Source: Siphonodentalium dalli
Lineage: Eukaryota > Mollusca > Scaphopoda > Gadilida > Siphonodentaliidae
Length of the DNA: 64,000 bases
NCBI GenBank assembly: GCA_032622095.1
Contig: CP136066.1
Location: forward strand, 168,404,664 to 168,468,663
Reading direction: 5' to 3'
Notes under the pieces: model-generated
Told to the model about the DNA's origin: nothing
Seen by the model: the letters and a program-made list of their open reading frames with translations, nothing else
The model's database searches: none
Part shown: piece after piece, positions 33,809 to 47,062 of the stretch
How positions within the stretch are numbered: position 1 is the stretch's first letter
Layout: every line of letters starts with the position of its first letter
Position numbers and translations under genes: made by a program

Positions 33809-35225
33809 TTGCCCTGATGCGTCTTGCGCATCGATAAATGGGCCAGCATGGCCCCGTACACCATCGGAATACAAATTCGCAGAGGCATTGTGTATTACAA
33901 AAATTAACTTTTGGTGGATGCAAAAATAACTGGGCTCGTAATTACCAACATGATTTATTTTATAAACCGGATACATGTAGTTACGAGTAATTGGTAGCGG
34001 CTGAACACACAATGTACCATTCGCTGCGTCGGCGATACACAGTCGTTATGATTGACCCAAATCTATCAGATTGGAAAATCAAACTATCCGAGCAATTTCA
34101 ATCTGTTCGCTCTGAAATTTCTAAACCACTGTTGACTCAGGCACTATTAAATAATGGGGATGGGGGTCTCACCTCTACTGTAATCGAGTTCACAACAAAC
34201 TACTCAACTATATCAACATTGATCTGGCATTACAGCTACATGTACCACATATCAGACAAATCTTTGTTCCATTCAAAAAGAATTCGTTGATAATACGAAC
34301 AATTGAACAGTCTCTTTGGGGTGTATCAACGTTTCGGTCGCTATAAGTGTAAGCTATGATCACGACGTTGTCAATTTTGTGAGCGGAGAAAAGACCGTGC
34401 AGATGGGTAAATTTGCCGATCATTCCACTCTACAATGTAAGTAGATTTTAGTAGAAACCATGCACTGACACCCGAACATCAAATTACAAACTTGACCAAT
34501 TACACGGATCATGTTATTTGTTGTTATGTGGATCGCGGATATGCGTTTATCAGATATTCACTATCGCTTGACTGCTCATTGGTCTATTTCTCTCTGCATA
34601 TTACCAACTGGGCCAACGGGCCCCTTATTTGCCCTGAAGAAACATGACGTGTGGTGTATTATTTGACAGATTTCACTTCCAGTGAGCTTACGGAGTACAG
34701 GGTGGTAACTTCCATGCAACGTCAAAACCACGTGACTATACACGTTCTTTGTTTAAGCGACTGCCGCTATATGTATACCTGTAAACACGGGCTGTTATTC
34801 TATTTAAAATAGAATTTCGCTAAGTGCGTTATGAATGTTTATGAATGTCATATTGTAAATGTCTGAAATGGGTTTGTGAAGTACATTTGTGAGACAAACA
34901 GAACTGTTTTATGTCAATATTTCAACGTTTGCATTGTATTCATGTTGTTGAATTGAAACTTGTGTTCCTTCTTTCACATGTATGATATGTAGAATTATCG
35001 ACGTCTGGACCCATTCTCGTGCTACACACGAATATATACGTACATGCAATACTCATTTACCAAGGATACGCACGTATAAACCCCACAATTCGTACAATCA
35101 CTTCAAGTGGAATCTATCTTATTTAATAATTACCTCCCTTCAGGCCGACCAGCAACCAAGACTCCCTGTACCCAAGATGTTGAATCTCTGTACCCGCAAA
35201 ATTCGTCATCACATATTGTCTAAAT
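33809..35225. other. Intergenic, no gene recognised
   Basis: Frames such as 33991-34290 plus (99 codons from a GTG or TTG-type start) are not supported. No repeats recognised. Confidence 0.35.
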
Positions 35226-35565
35226 GTTGATCCAATGTGGTCAGTGGCGCTGTCCTGAAATGATCCGGAAGAATGTTCACTGTCAACGAAAGGAAGTAGT
35301 TATTGGTACGCGTTTTGTAGTACATTCTATTCAAGTTAATTGCATATATCGCCAAAATGTCGAGCAGTGGTAAAAAGTCACCTCATGGTGCCGACATTAT
35401 TGCAATTTATAAATCAAATTTAGTTTGATAGACGTATTTTAACTTAATACAAAGTTGTTAGCGGATAAATGTCGATCCAATGTTGTCAGTGGCGCTGTCC
35501 TAAAATAATACGGAAGAAAAATCATTGTCAACGAAAGGAAGTAGTTATTTGTACGCGTTTTGTAA
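35226..35565 (+). repeat. Direct repeat of ~98 bp, spaced ~241 bp
   Basis: GATCCAATG-GGTCAGTGGCGCTGTCC, CGGAAGAA, TGTCAACGAAAGGAAGTAGT and GTACGCGTTTTGTA appear at about 35226-35323 and again at about 35468-35563. Between them is unique AT-rich sequence. Confidence 0.8.
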
Positions 35566-36591
35566 TGATAGAGACCTTTCACATTTTGAACGACGACAAT
35601 TAATTATTACGAATAGCTATTTGTTGTAATTTTTGCGGACGGTTCAAAAACCTTTCCGCAGAATTGACTACAACGAGTCCGTTTGTGAGAAAATCGTGCG
35701 TGCTACTCGCAGTAAGGGGATTACGGTTCTTCGTGTCGTGATTATTTTGTACTTAATTGTGCTGTTATCATGCCATTTCTTAGCGCCTTGTGTTTGGCAA
35801 GCGTCTCGTGTTTCACGACGACGAATAGTTATATTGCCACTAAATAGATTAACAGTAAGGCCACAGGGCGATCACAATTTCAGGACATAATCTCAGGGTC
35901 ATCTCCCACATTAAGAAACGATCACGAACTTATTAGTATGTCATCAATTTGTGAGTTTTGTTGAAAATCCGAACCTGTAATCGTAACAACGAATAGGGAA
36001 AACCACAACGAATGTAAAGAACGCCAATTCTAGTGACGTAGTATCTATTCGTAAATGTTATTTGTCGTCGATCATTTAGCGAAAGGTCTCCATTATCATT
36101 CGAGGCGGAGTGTTATACTGTCAGTACAGTTGGCGATAAACACCCGTGGTCACCAGAACACAAATTTACAAGAAAACCATAATCAGAAATGGTAACGCCC
36201 TCAATATCATATCATTTGCCATATATACAATATAACAACTTCAATGTGGTGATTGTGAAAAATCTGTATATATGATGTTTTTGTTTATGTGATGTTTTTT
36301 TTTATAATTTCATTTGAAATAGTGGTCTGAGTAGCGCATGAAATAGCATGCAGAATAATAATCGGGCAATCTTCGTAACATGGTTCAAGTACGAGCACGT
36401 TTCTAATCACATTTAGTATCCAATTATGCAAATACCGAGTGTGTTTTAATCACAATAGTCCACCACCTCCTGCGACAGGGTCATATATACTTGCCAATAT
36501 ACACCATAGGAGAGCGTAATGCTGATCTAAGGATGGCCTCATGTAATGCACTCCTGATATCACCTCTCATAAAGGATTAATTAAAATACAT
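35566..36591. other. Intergenic, no gene recognised; short repeat at 36168-36232
   Basis: Apart from the 36168-36232 copy of the 2211-2290 repeat, nothing can be supported. An 85-codon frame at 35633 has no ATG start and no domain. Confidence 0.4.
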
Positions 36592-37085
36592 GTATGGTTC
36601 CATGAGGGTCAATTCAAATTTGGTCACACCCTGAGAGGGTTAATTGAAATATGGTCCGATGAGAGTAAATTAAAATATGGTCACATCACGGTTAAATAAA
36701 ATATGGTCCTATGAGGGTTAATTAATATATCGTCCAATCAGGGTTAATAAAAATATGGTCCCATGATGGTTAATTAAAATTGTACATTTATTGTTAATTT
36801 TTATATCGTCCCATGAGGGTTAATACAAATATAGACACAGGGGGGTAATTGAAATATGGTCCCATTAAGACCAATTGAAATATGGTAACGTGACTTAATT
36901 AAAGAATAAATTATATATGGTCCCATTATGAGGGTTATTTAAAATTAAAATGTGGTGTCATCGGTGTTGATTAAAATACGGTCACACTGGGTGAAATACA
37001 ATATAGTCCCATGAGGGTCAATTAAAATATGGTCAAATCAGGGCTAATTATAATATGCCACATGAGTATCAATTAAAACATGGTC
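36592..37085 (+). repeat. Degenerate 26-bp minisatellite, about 19 copies
   Basis: Unit close to ATGGTCCCATGAGGGTTAAT followed by TAAAAT, 26 bp, with indels. Good copies are near 36655, 36700, 36755 and 37010. The array is old by its divergence. Confidence 0.85.
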
Positions 37086-37964
37086 CCTGGAAGGTGGGTA
37101 ATTTATGAACATTCTTCAATTCATATAGCATTCTGATATATCCTCGGCACACATAAATAAAATGATGTTTAGAATTAGGCCACATTGTATGTTAAACAAC
37201 CAATGTGAAGGGTTAGTGTTGGCACTTTTCTTAATAACGTCTCTATTCATAGCTCCGATGTATTCCGCATACAAAGAAATGAAAAGTCAATATTTACAAA
37301 CAGCACGAAGGAGTAGCCATCCCAATTCATTTAGAATATAACATGCCGATATTTGTCGCGTATAACTAAATGAAAAAGTTCACTAAACGATATTAAATAA
37401 CATGTTAAACACCGATATAAACAAACACCTTGGATTCATGTTCGAATTAAAGTTCTTATACAATCGTCAAATCCCCGTGCAGTAAAAGAGTAGATAAAAT
37501 TCCGATTTATGTCACGTGAAAATAAACGGAAGATGGTCAAATACTGTGACAATGCAACAAAGCAGGTTAAAGATCAATAGAAACACATAACGCGCAGCGC
37601 GCTAATGGTTAACGCGCGAATTCCCGTTATAATTATTCGCTATGCACTTCTTGGCATCCGAATAATAACAATAGAAATTGAAATTGAAATTCCCAAATAC
37701 ACATTTTACCGGACTCGGCCTCCGAGTCGCAGTTCGACTTTTAAATCCGTCCCAAAAATTCCCATTTTTATATATAATAACCCCAGCGATACCAAGAATC
37801 TCTACATTAGTATTCACCCGGAGGGCGAAATGAAGTTATAACGTCACATGTGATTTTGAATGAATGAATGAATGAATCATCAGTCGATACTTTTTCGACT
37901 AAACTCGCTTGCTCATATACACTCCTTCAGTCGAGTGAAACATGAACTGCCGCGCAATCAACCT
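37086..37964. other. Intergenic, no gene recognised
   Basis: Contains (GAAT)n at about 37859-37877 and short palindromic TTGAAATTGAAATT. No supported gene. Confidence 0.4.
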
Positions 37965-37968
37965 TTAA

Positions 37969-38200
37969 CCATTTCACGACGGGAGCTGTGCTGGTTCAGC
38001 ACTAAATATCCAGTGACTGTGAATTTTCTTGTATATGCGAGTCTTCCATAGGGAGCCTAGCTCGCATATATAAGAAAAGGCACTGGCTTACAAGGCCGAG
38101 GTAAATATTGTTAGGCCACTTTATTCTCTTATATATGCGAGGCTCCATTATTATGTATAAGAATATGCATTGGTACAGGGAAGTTCCAGTCATGTAAGGG
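37969..38200 (+). mobile_element. Hairpin-rich TTAA-family MITE, complete copy (232 bp)
   Basis: Flanked by TTAA at 37965-37968 and 38201-38204. The left end CCATTTCACGACGGGAGCTG and the right end (reverse complement CCCTTACATGACTGGAACTT) are related imperfect inverted termini. The interior has TATATGCGAGTCTTCCATAG hairpin segments and AAGGCCGAGGTAAATATTG. TTAA sites with CCC-type ends fit a piggyBac-derived MITE. Confidence 0.8.
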
Positions 38201-38339
38201 TTAAAGTCTTACATCTGAATTAACATTATAGCAAAATCATAGGAATATACTTGTAAACATTATTGTTCCAGAATTGGGAAATTTATGTCCTCCGGTAAAT
38301 AATTGTTTCACGAAAGTGTTATCTCTTAACCCTTTACCC

Positions 38340-38722
38340 AACAAACCGGCCAAAACCGGCCAAATAAAGCTTCAACAGCCTAAAATATCTTCGGTCTGTC
38401 TCAATAGAACCATACAAATATGGATATCATTGGAACCGGCTCCTTGACCACATTGTGATAGTTACAGTTATGCCCTGTGCCAATGCATTCTCTTATATAT
38501 GCGAGTCGACCATAGGTCGCCTCGCGTATATAAGAGAATGCATTGGCCTAAAAAAAATAAAAAATTTAACACTTTTTACCATTTTTTCTTACATTCTTTA
38601 ACAATTTTATAATTTTTAATGTGTTAAGCCAATGCATTCTCTTATATATGTGAGGCGACCTATGGTCGACTCGCATATATAAGAGAATGCATTGGTACAG
38701 GGCCGTTATGTTGGGTAATGGG
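38340..38722. mobile_element. TTAA-flanked MITE with two long internal palindromes (383 bp)
   Basis: TTAA flanks both sides (38336-38339, 38723-38726). Inverted termini are CCCTTTACCCAACAAACCGG at left and, in reverse complement, CCCATTACCCAACATAACGG at right. Inside each arm is a ~67-bp near-perfect palindrome (38480-38546 and 38629-38695) built on CCAATGCATTCTCTTATATA. The two palindromes are also copies of each other. The palindrome is the one seen in 12629-12889 and 37969-38200, although the outer ends differ. No transposase. piggyBac-like by target site and CCC end (inference). Confidence 0.87.
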
Positions 38723-38726
38723 TTAA

Positions 38727-41639
38727 CCGTCGCTTCAGGCGTTCGAATAGTTGCTATATGTATTTCATGCAGCGGATGAGCTAGTTACTTTTGTAGGAGT
38801 TATTTTACTTACGAGTGAAAGGGATTTTGTGTATTTACGAAAATCTATTAACTGGCTGAGGTGTATATGATGTTCAAAATCCAAGCATAATCGATACATA
38901 TTTTCCTTGTAAATTAGAGTTATAGATATAAGTTTTTAACGACAACTGATCTCTGAATGTGAATTGTGAATTTCCAAAGCGCATGTAATAGTTTATCCCG
39001 TCCGAAAAACTTATATATATTGTAAACAGATATAAGATCAAAAGCGCTTTGGGTTAGAGACTTGAATTTTGAAATGGGTTGCTGGCCTAGTGAATGCTAT
39101 CAGGCAAATTCTCCAGCGTATGAACGTAAGCTACTCACATAAGTCATGAAGAGAACCAGTGTTCCGTCAGCAATGGCGTCCAGAAAGGATATCAAATCGG
39201 TACTGTAGTCTGTAGCATGTGTGTCCCGGCAAATGGTTCCCTGAACAGCACCCTGTAGGATCAGTCATAATGTGATAGTCACAAAATATTAGCGATAATA
39301 AAGAGCGTTATCGGTAATAGCTTTTATGAGTTCGTTTTTGACGATCTGCTTACGGTTGATTTTTTTGATTTCCGTGATGCCTGTTCCATGCCAATGATTC
39401 TGATTTCACGTAATTTTCTTTTTTCTTTTGCATGGCAAGCTGAACATTGGCTTAGGCATTGTTTTCAAAATTGGTGTCAATTTACACAATTTTGATGCGG
39501 GGGGGGGGGGGGGGGTAGCAAAACAATTGCAGGAAGGTATGGGTGGGGAGATGGGATCAGGAAAACATTTCCGAACACAAGGTGCAATTTTTTTTCCGCC
39601 GTCTGGGTACCCACCACCTTAATTTTTTATTTTTTTCTGATTATGTGATAGGGACCCACCGATTCAAACTGCTTAAAATTACTATTTTACTCAGTTTTCC
39701 TGATCTTATCCGATCTATGTTCCCTATAATGATTATATAAGTATTCCTACTGTTTCCACTTTCTGGCGCCCGTTTTGGTGGCCATCTTGGGCGTGGAGTT
39801 CCAATTTTGCCCTATAAAGGTAGCAGTATGTCTTACCTTCACAATAAGATATACATTTGTGTACAATTGTCAAGAATGTCTCTTAATAATTTATATCAAA
39901 CTGACTTATAGTGGCTCGTCTTAAAAACGGCGGCCATGTTGGACGACATCTTGTCTTGTATACGGCAATTTTATTTCGTGCTGACATTACTTAAAAATTG
40001 AGGGACACAATAAGGAAGAAATGAGTGGGTTGAAGTTAAGTCGTGTGGTCGGGGGTGCAGGGGTACCATATCAGATCACAGACTGTTATATTTGTGTTTT
40101 CATCGCCGTTGTGTGAACTTTTGACCTCAGGTGACGTCATCAATGAAAACCTCATACTTTGTTTTGCAACCAGTGGATAGATTATTCAAATACCTACAAA
40201 GTGACACATCACCTGTTAACATACAACCACAATTATTACATCACTTACATGGGATATCAGTTCCCCCACCCCATCATAATCGGAAAAAATATGGTAACCG
40301 AGTAAGGCTAAACTTTGACCCAGTCGGTATAATAGGACCCAAAATATTTTATGTTAACATCATTTTTCCTGACCAGTACATATTGGGGTACATGATAATA
40401 CCAAAGAAGTTAAATTGTGGGGGTGCACGAGGGGTCCTACCAGCTCATGGACTAATGCAGATGCTGGTTAGTTGACATGATATTGATCGTAGTTCGCTAT
40501 CGTACGTGGTTACGTGTGCACATTTGCCAAATACATAGTCACTAAATCAAGCACGGCGTCGTGCCGATCAGGCCATTCTATGAAGTCGGCAGAATCAAAA
40601 GACATATGCGGTGCTCACTGTCGTTTGATGTCACCGACAACAAAGAATGTATTTCACAAGCTACTATACATGTGATATTACACCAGGTAACCATTTGCGA
40701 CACTGTGCATTGGCTGGCGCTTGGAACTTCGGAGTTCCTTACCAGTTAACCCCAGTAGGGCCAGTACTTATGCTGAGGATACATCTATGCATTCAAGTTC
40801 GCGAACCGGTAGAGAAGATTGACGGCGGTCCGAATCCCTATACAACAGTTGGACATAGTGAGGTATTAGTTGATCAGTTGTCCATCGAAGGATACTACAG
40901 TTCGAAATTTGGAGGTACAAGTTTGTCAGTTGTCCATCAAAATGGGGGGATGGAATTATGCAAATCTGGTTCAAGGGGCGTGCTGGTTAGACTGCCCCAA
41001 CGGTGAAACTCTAGCCACGTCCCAGTCGGCAACACGTGTGTCTAATTTTGGTGGAGTCCGTCATCATGACAACTTACCGATAGGGAGTTAACAGAGACGA
41101 TGGAAATTCCTCTCGGATTGTATTCACAACCTGTACCTGGTCCTGTCGCAACAACCTGCAATAAACCAGGTTTAGCAATTTCCGTTAGTGAAAGCCCTTA
41201 GATGGTATCACAGTTTAATATCAATTGCATTAGTTCGCCGTTCATTTCTTGGCGCTAACTATCATATGGATAAATAATTAAAGCGATTAAAAACAATGCT
41301 ATGGCTCACATTCCACTTAGCAAGGAATCGCATTTATCACATTATGGGTATTATAAAATCATGACTATAAAATAATTAATTTTATAATATTAGTAGTCAA
41401 TTAAATTAGATTGGGGTTTTTCCCACTGGCATATTGCAATGACGTATTACGTACATGCGCAGTATTAAGACTGTTCCATTTTGTTCTGGTATTAAGAACA
41501 TTATTTGTTTTTAGGCAAACATAATTCGCAAATTTCTTTGATTACAAGATTCATTTTTAATTTCTATCCGTCTTGGTTCATGCCAGATCCGTAGCGTCCC
41601 GTTTGTTTTCGTCGCGATTGAACAGGTAGTCGTACAGTA
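38727..41639. other. Intergenic, no gene recognised
   Basis: A long G-run lies at about 39499-39516. A plus frame from ATG 40143 to 40475 (about 110 codons) and an overlapping pair at 40647-41006 are open but show no domain, signal peptide or convincing splice context. Confidence 0.3.
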
Positions 41640-42090
41640 CCCGTCAAAAGAAGTGGATACCCGTCAATATTGCAAGTGGATACGCTTATAAGCGCGCCGC
41701 TTGTGATATTATTGCAATATTTTGCATTTAATATCGCAATATTTCGCGCTTAATATTGCGACATCTTGCGCTCAAAATTGTGACATATAAATTAAATTAT
41801 TGCTTCTTCTATATTGTTTATTGAATAAATAGAGACAATGTTTTAGATTTGTATATTATTATAGTTGTAAATGCTATATGTACACTATATGTACACTATA
41901 TGCAACGTATTGATCTAATATAAATATAGCACTATTGGGTCTGTATGAAATTTAGCGCGCTCAGTATCGCAATATTTTGCTTTCAATATCGCAATAATAA
42001 GCGCGAAAAATGTTTGTTATTGCGCTATTATCGTGCCTTTTTCGAAATTAAGCACGCTAAATATCGCAATCAAGGCGCGCCTCAATATAC
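41640..42090. repeat. Cluster of GCGATATT/AATATCGC palindromic motifs
   Basis: TATCGCAATATTTCGCGCTTAA and close variants, in both orientations, recur at irregular ~20-bp spacing in two blocks (about 41665-41790 and 41950-42085). An AT-rich spacer with repeated TACACTATATG separates them. The blocks look like two halves of a degenerate inverted structure. Confidence 0.6.
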
Positions 42091-43154
42091 CAATTCTTCT
42101 GACTGGTACTGCATCTTGTTTCAAATTATGGTTCAAAATGTTGTTAGCGTATGCTTCATTAATTGCGCGTCCATTTTCAGTTCACTTGACTGGTGAAACA
42201 CCTACATGTACTAGATAGTTACATAAAAAGTTTTAGTTCAAACAGGTTCAACTGTATTTTTTTACATTAATTTTACATAAATTGACTTTAGTTCTTGACA
42301 TAATTGAGAACAAAGAATCAGTAAAGTGTGTGTTAGTTCACCAAACAACCTCGGCAATCGAGCGGGGTGATTGTAAGTCAACATGAAGTCCTGTTTCTAT
42401 AAATGTCAATGACATCCATTTAACTATGGAGAACCGTTACTAATGTTAGCTATGGAAAACCGTTGGATTCATAACTCTGTGAACGCTTCAGAGATAAGTT
42501 AAGAACTATAGTTGTTACATACGAGCCCATTGATATGAAGTTGTGATGGCTAGATATCGACTTTTAAAAGAGGAAGCTTTGTTGTCAGCCTGGCAACAAT
42601 ACAATGATCACCTCTTATAAGGAGCGTCCATGCTTCTGTCTCCCAGCAATTGGTTGATAATTAAGAACACCCTGCATTGTGTTTTTTTTTTATAATTGTC
42701 CACGTATTATTTACTGAAGGATGCTTTTGTGGATTTTGACAAGTTTTATTTTTAAAATGTTTATTTCAGGGCCTAATATTATGCGCCATATTATGTGACC
42801 CGTGGAGTTGATTCACACCGACTTAAGGTCAACAACTACTGAAGATATACCTCAGCTTCATTGGAACGTAACGACTCATCTACCCTACGTTCAATATGTT
42901 GTTTTTTGTTTGAGTTGCAATACATGTAGGAACAGCAAATAATAACAACTAGCCAAGGAGAGGCCTCTGACAACACTTCGAATTATGATTGGGCCAAAAA
43001 CTGTTACATAGCTGAATCAGTGTCTTGTTTAGCCGCTGCAAATAGCAGCCTACCGGTGCCTCTCGTCAGTGAGACAGGTGTCAACAATACTAGATTCAAA
43101 CATTAACCAACCAGCAAGACGAGATTCAAAGAAACATGAGACGATATACAAAAT
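42091..43154. other. Intergenic, no gene recognised
   Basis: No frame or repeat that I can support. Confidence 0.4.
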
Positions 43155-43560
43155 ATACACGGATAAAAAGATAGACCCAACATATTCTCGCGCAAATACT
43201 CATATAATCGACCTATAATGTGAAATAGTTACATAATGTGATTATTTGATTCTGAAATAAGCAGATAAAGGATTCATATCCGTTATTCCGTTTTATGGTG
43301 CGGGCCATAATGAAAACACTTGTTAAAGCTTAGACCCGAAAAGTCGTGAGTTGTCTTACTTGTGTCATTGTTCGCACATAATCTGCTTAGAATCGCCTCA
43401 TTGTGAGTCGATAATGTCACTAAGACGCTCTCATTTTCAGCACATTATCGACTCAAAACTGAGGCGATTCTAAGCGAACTATCGTCCTAAATCAAGTTAT
43501 ATTATAAGCAGATAATGTTCGGGTTTTCGGAAGAACAGGCTGGATAAACAGATACAACAC
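43155..43560 (+). mobile_element. Hairpin element family, copy 1
   Basis: It runs from GCGCAAATACTCATATAATC, through CGACCTATAATGTGAAATAG, GATTATTTGATTCTGAAATA and GGTGCGGGCCATAATGAAAA, to a strong hairpin at 43385-43475. The hairpin arms are GCTTAGAATCGCCTCATTGT and its complement, with GAGTCGATAATGT included. The copy ends at TTTTCGGAAGAACAGGCT. Other copies: 60915-61275 (same strand), 53490-53760 (inverted) and 61395-61490 (partial). Confidence 0.8.
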
Positions 43561-44857
43561 TGCAAACATCAGAAGAAATATACAACAGTCATTTAATGCG
43601 AAACACTAGAATATTAACCCAGTATATTTTATTCAGGACGTAGGCAATATATAGAGGATCTACAACGAGTCCCCAGTGTATGGCGGAATTTACAAAACTC
43701 GTCCAGTAATTTACGCTATAAATTGGGGACGAGTTAAACATTATATTTATCACATGATCCAAAACCTCGACAAAACTTGCTTAAATCAGCAAATTGACGC
43801 GAGACTAACATCGGCTTCTATAAGGCATGCGATGACGTTTCACGTAACTATGGGTTGTTTGCCATCGTAAAGACATAGTCCCAGATAAATACTCTTTGGC
43901 GTATTTAATGGCGTATATCTAATGACACAACTTTTCAAACTCTTCATTCATTATAGTTTGTTTGAAAAAATATTGGAAGCCATAATATTTTGAGACGACA
44001 AACCGAAAGTCAAAGGTTACCTGGCACTATTTTCTGTTATTAAACGAACGTTTAATATCACAATTTATAGAATGGGTTCATTGAATGGAATTAAGGTAGG
44101 ACCATGTAATAAAATTAATTTCACTCCAGTTTACGAAACTATTGCAATGATCGTCAGTCCGGCAAATTCCAGAACTATATCTCAGGAAGTCCACGTTGCA
44201 CGTGCGGCAACCAGCGTGAAAATGCGTATCATTACTTTTGGTACGAGTCATCGCTACCAGTCAGAACGAACTGCTACGTATACACCGGAAAGGAATTAAA
44301 TTAACGCACATGATAAATCTACTTGTTGGCTCCCAGAACACTCCTAACAAACAAAATATGAAACTGTTCAAAACTAGTCCAGCATTTTATCGTTTCTAGT
44401 TAAATTTTCACTATTATAAATTATTATCAATTAAAACAGGTTTTTCGCCTCAACAAGTGTGCACACGCGACGTTGTCACCGCATCTTCGTACTCATTCCA
44501 TCCTTCCTCAATTATCCGTTACAATATTCCACCAACCACCTGTCTTATTCACCACATGCAGCTGTAAATAAGATACTTATTGTGTCACTTTGATAAATTA
44601 TTAGTTTGTATCAATGAACACCGGAGAGGTACTCATTAAGTTTTGAAACTTGTGTCATAAACCATTTGGTATCATATTACATGTACAAATAAAAATTGTT
44701 TGAAATAAATCTGAAACACTGTGGAGAGGTACAACTAGCCGTGTCAACTCACGCACTCGTCTAGGATAGCCGTAGGACAAAAGTGGACCATGAGCTATGT
44801 TATGGTCGATGGCTAGCGTGGTGCGATAGTCAGAGTACCACCAGGACTCCTACACCA
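43561..44857. other. Intergenic, no gene recognised
   Basis: Frames of 64-75 codons (43676, 44072) lack domains and good context. Confidence 0.35.
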
Positions 44858-44955
44858 CACATCGCGGCAAAAACAGGGTGCCACGTGAATGGATTCTTAC
44901 CCATCGCGGTGGGCACTATGCATATTCTACACCGGACCACCACATGGTGACCACT
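44858..44955 (+). repeat. Dispersed repeat shared with 906-1020
   Basis: Shares CGGCAAAAACAGGGTGCCAC, GATTCTTACCCATCGCGGTG and ATATTCTACACCGG with the site near the left end of the window. Confidence 0.5.
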
Positions 44956-45014
44956 TGCCCTTGTAGGTTTATTGATAGCTTGATAATAATTATCCTGTTT
45001 AAATGCTTTGGCCC

Positions 45015-46768
45015 GATTCGTCATCTCAGGTTTAAACCTGGTCTACGTAAACCTCTAGGTTTAATCCGCCGTGAGTCAGCAAAATCCGTGGTTTAAACCC
45101 GCGACTGCAGGTCTAAGTGACGCATTCGTCATCTCTGGTTTAAACCTGGTCCAGCCAGACCAGTGGTTTAGCAGTAGTGTCTCTGTATCGTCGAGATAAT
45201 TAATCGTACTTTCCTAATGCGGACCGGCTCGTTTTATTGATTGCGAAAATCAATAATTACGACAGCGACCATATTTTGATTGGAAATTTATAAGCGAGAA
45301 GCACTCACACCTATAAAGCATGTGGGGATAAGTTTTTGTCAATTTCGATATTTTGTTTGCGTTTTATAAGCTTAAACTGGCAACTAAACCATCTAATTCG
45401 GCGGTCCAGCTAAACCACCTTTACCGAGGCTAAACTTGAGATGACGAATCCGTCTTTTCTTCATCGCGGTTTAGAATTGTAAAACAATCAATCAAATTGT
45501 GGAGCTGTAAATTATCTCGAGTGAGGGCGTGTCTAAGTGGCGGCTGTCGACTGGTGTTATCATGTCACAGTTGATTCATTCGCACGCGAGCTTTGCTCAG
45601 ATATAGACATGTTCCTTCAATATGATTTTTACAACTATCTTGTGTGTTTGTTTTTTTTTTGCTTGTGGCAATCACACATACTGGTGTTGTCTATGAATTC
45701 ATTTAATTTTGACACCAAAACCATGCTACTGCGTGACCAGATATGCTATACACATAGTTTGCAATCCTAAACTTATATTGCTATATGAGTCAAATTTGAT
45801 AACATATTTTGATGTAGATCATTCCACAACGCTCTACTCTGGCTCCGCCCATAAATTCCCATAATATTCCACCAGTTCAAAATCTGGGAACTTTTTGATT
45901 TTCTGTACGACGGAAAATGTATTGCATTGAAAAAAAGCAACGCATGTAATATGGTTGCCCACTTCAAACAGTTCAGATGCCGCTTCTGGTGTGCACTCAT
46001 AAGCAAATTGCTTTTACTTGACTGACCTCCTGGTCCAGTATTGACTCGATTATGGAGCCGTTATTCAGCGTCAGAGGGGCCTGCGGCCTCTTCGTGCGAA
46101 AGGAGCCTGCGTCAAATGTGCGCACATTGTGATCATTTGAACATTTTAATTAAAAAATATATTTAATTAAATTTAATTAAGACAATCAAATATTAATATA
46201 AATTTTAAATATTGTTTCTTGTTAGATACAACTCCTTACTCAATATAACAACACAATTTTTTCTCTTTTTTTTTAATTATCAGTTTTAGAACAGTTGCGA
46301 ACAGACAAACGAACATACATATATACAGCTCATATACCCTTTAATATATACAGATATAAATGTAAATACACCAAAGTTTGTCTTTGCGGGTAAAGCATCG
46401 TGTAGAAAATATATCACAAACAAAGTGATAAACAGCGCGTGAAACTCGTGCTGATAGACATGCCCTTTGTCAGATGATTTAAACCCACAAAGCGATCTGA
46501 TTAATGGTCCATGAGCAATACTCATTTCTCAATGAATAAATCCAATGACCGTGCACGTGTTCGCGATAATTTATGACATTTCAATAACCTTTATCTCGGC
46601 TGGTCTTTTGATCCGATTGGTAAGAGGGTAGTTTGACTGCTTGCTCATATAACCGAATAGAGTTGTCACTTAGCTGGAAACTGAACGATAAAAACGCCCC
46701 TTTAGACCCGATTTGGATGGACCGCCAATGTTGGTTTAAACCAGGTTTAAAATCGGAGATGACGAATC
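45015..46768. mobile_element. Possible nested pair of GATTCGTCATCTC-ended DNA elements
   Basis: GATTCGTCATCTCAGGTTTA begins at 45015, and its complement (GAGATGACGAATC) ends at 46768 after TTGGTTTAAACCAGG. Inside lies a complete smaller element, 45124-45449, with the same ends (ATTCGTCATCTC and GAGATGACGAAT) and GGTTTAAACCTGG subterminal palindromes. The outer pair could bound a ~1.75-kb element carrying a nested insertion. Or there could be three partial copies. No transposase was recognised in the interior (45450-46730), which has only short anonymous frames. Confidence 0.55.
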
Positions 46769-47062
46769 CGGCCAGTATGTTTTCAGTTCCCAGTTTACAA
46801 TGTCAACATAGTTTCACTATGGCGTGTATATATCAAGCATCTTTAAAATTTGAGAGCTTTCAGTAGACTATTCAGAGCGGATTTTGATGTCTTAAGATGA
46901 GGAGGGTTGTTTAAAAACATGCCACTAACTCATGTATGGGGAATAGTTCTCAAGTTCACGACAATGGCGTATAGTCACGAGGTCGGCGTCAAAAACACGC
47001 CCAAAATGTCGATTTATAGTCCAGTGCATTTATGGTTTTAGACCTGTGTGCCCATCCATCCC

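Noticed and set aside
35633-35890. 85-codon frame with a hydrophobic middle
   Set aside because: Starts at TTG, not ATG, and has no splice acceptor or recognisable domain.
40131-41006. Open frames of 110-119 codons
   Set aside because: No ATG at the outer start of the first, no domain, no splice evidence. Left as unassigned sequence.
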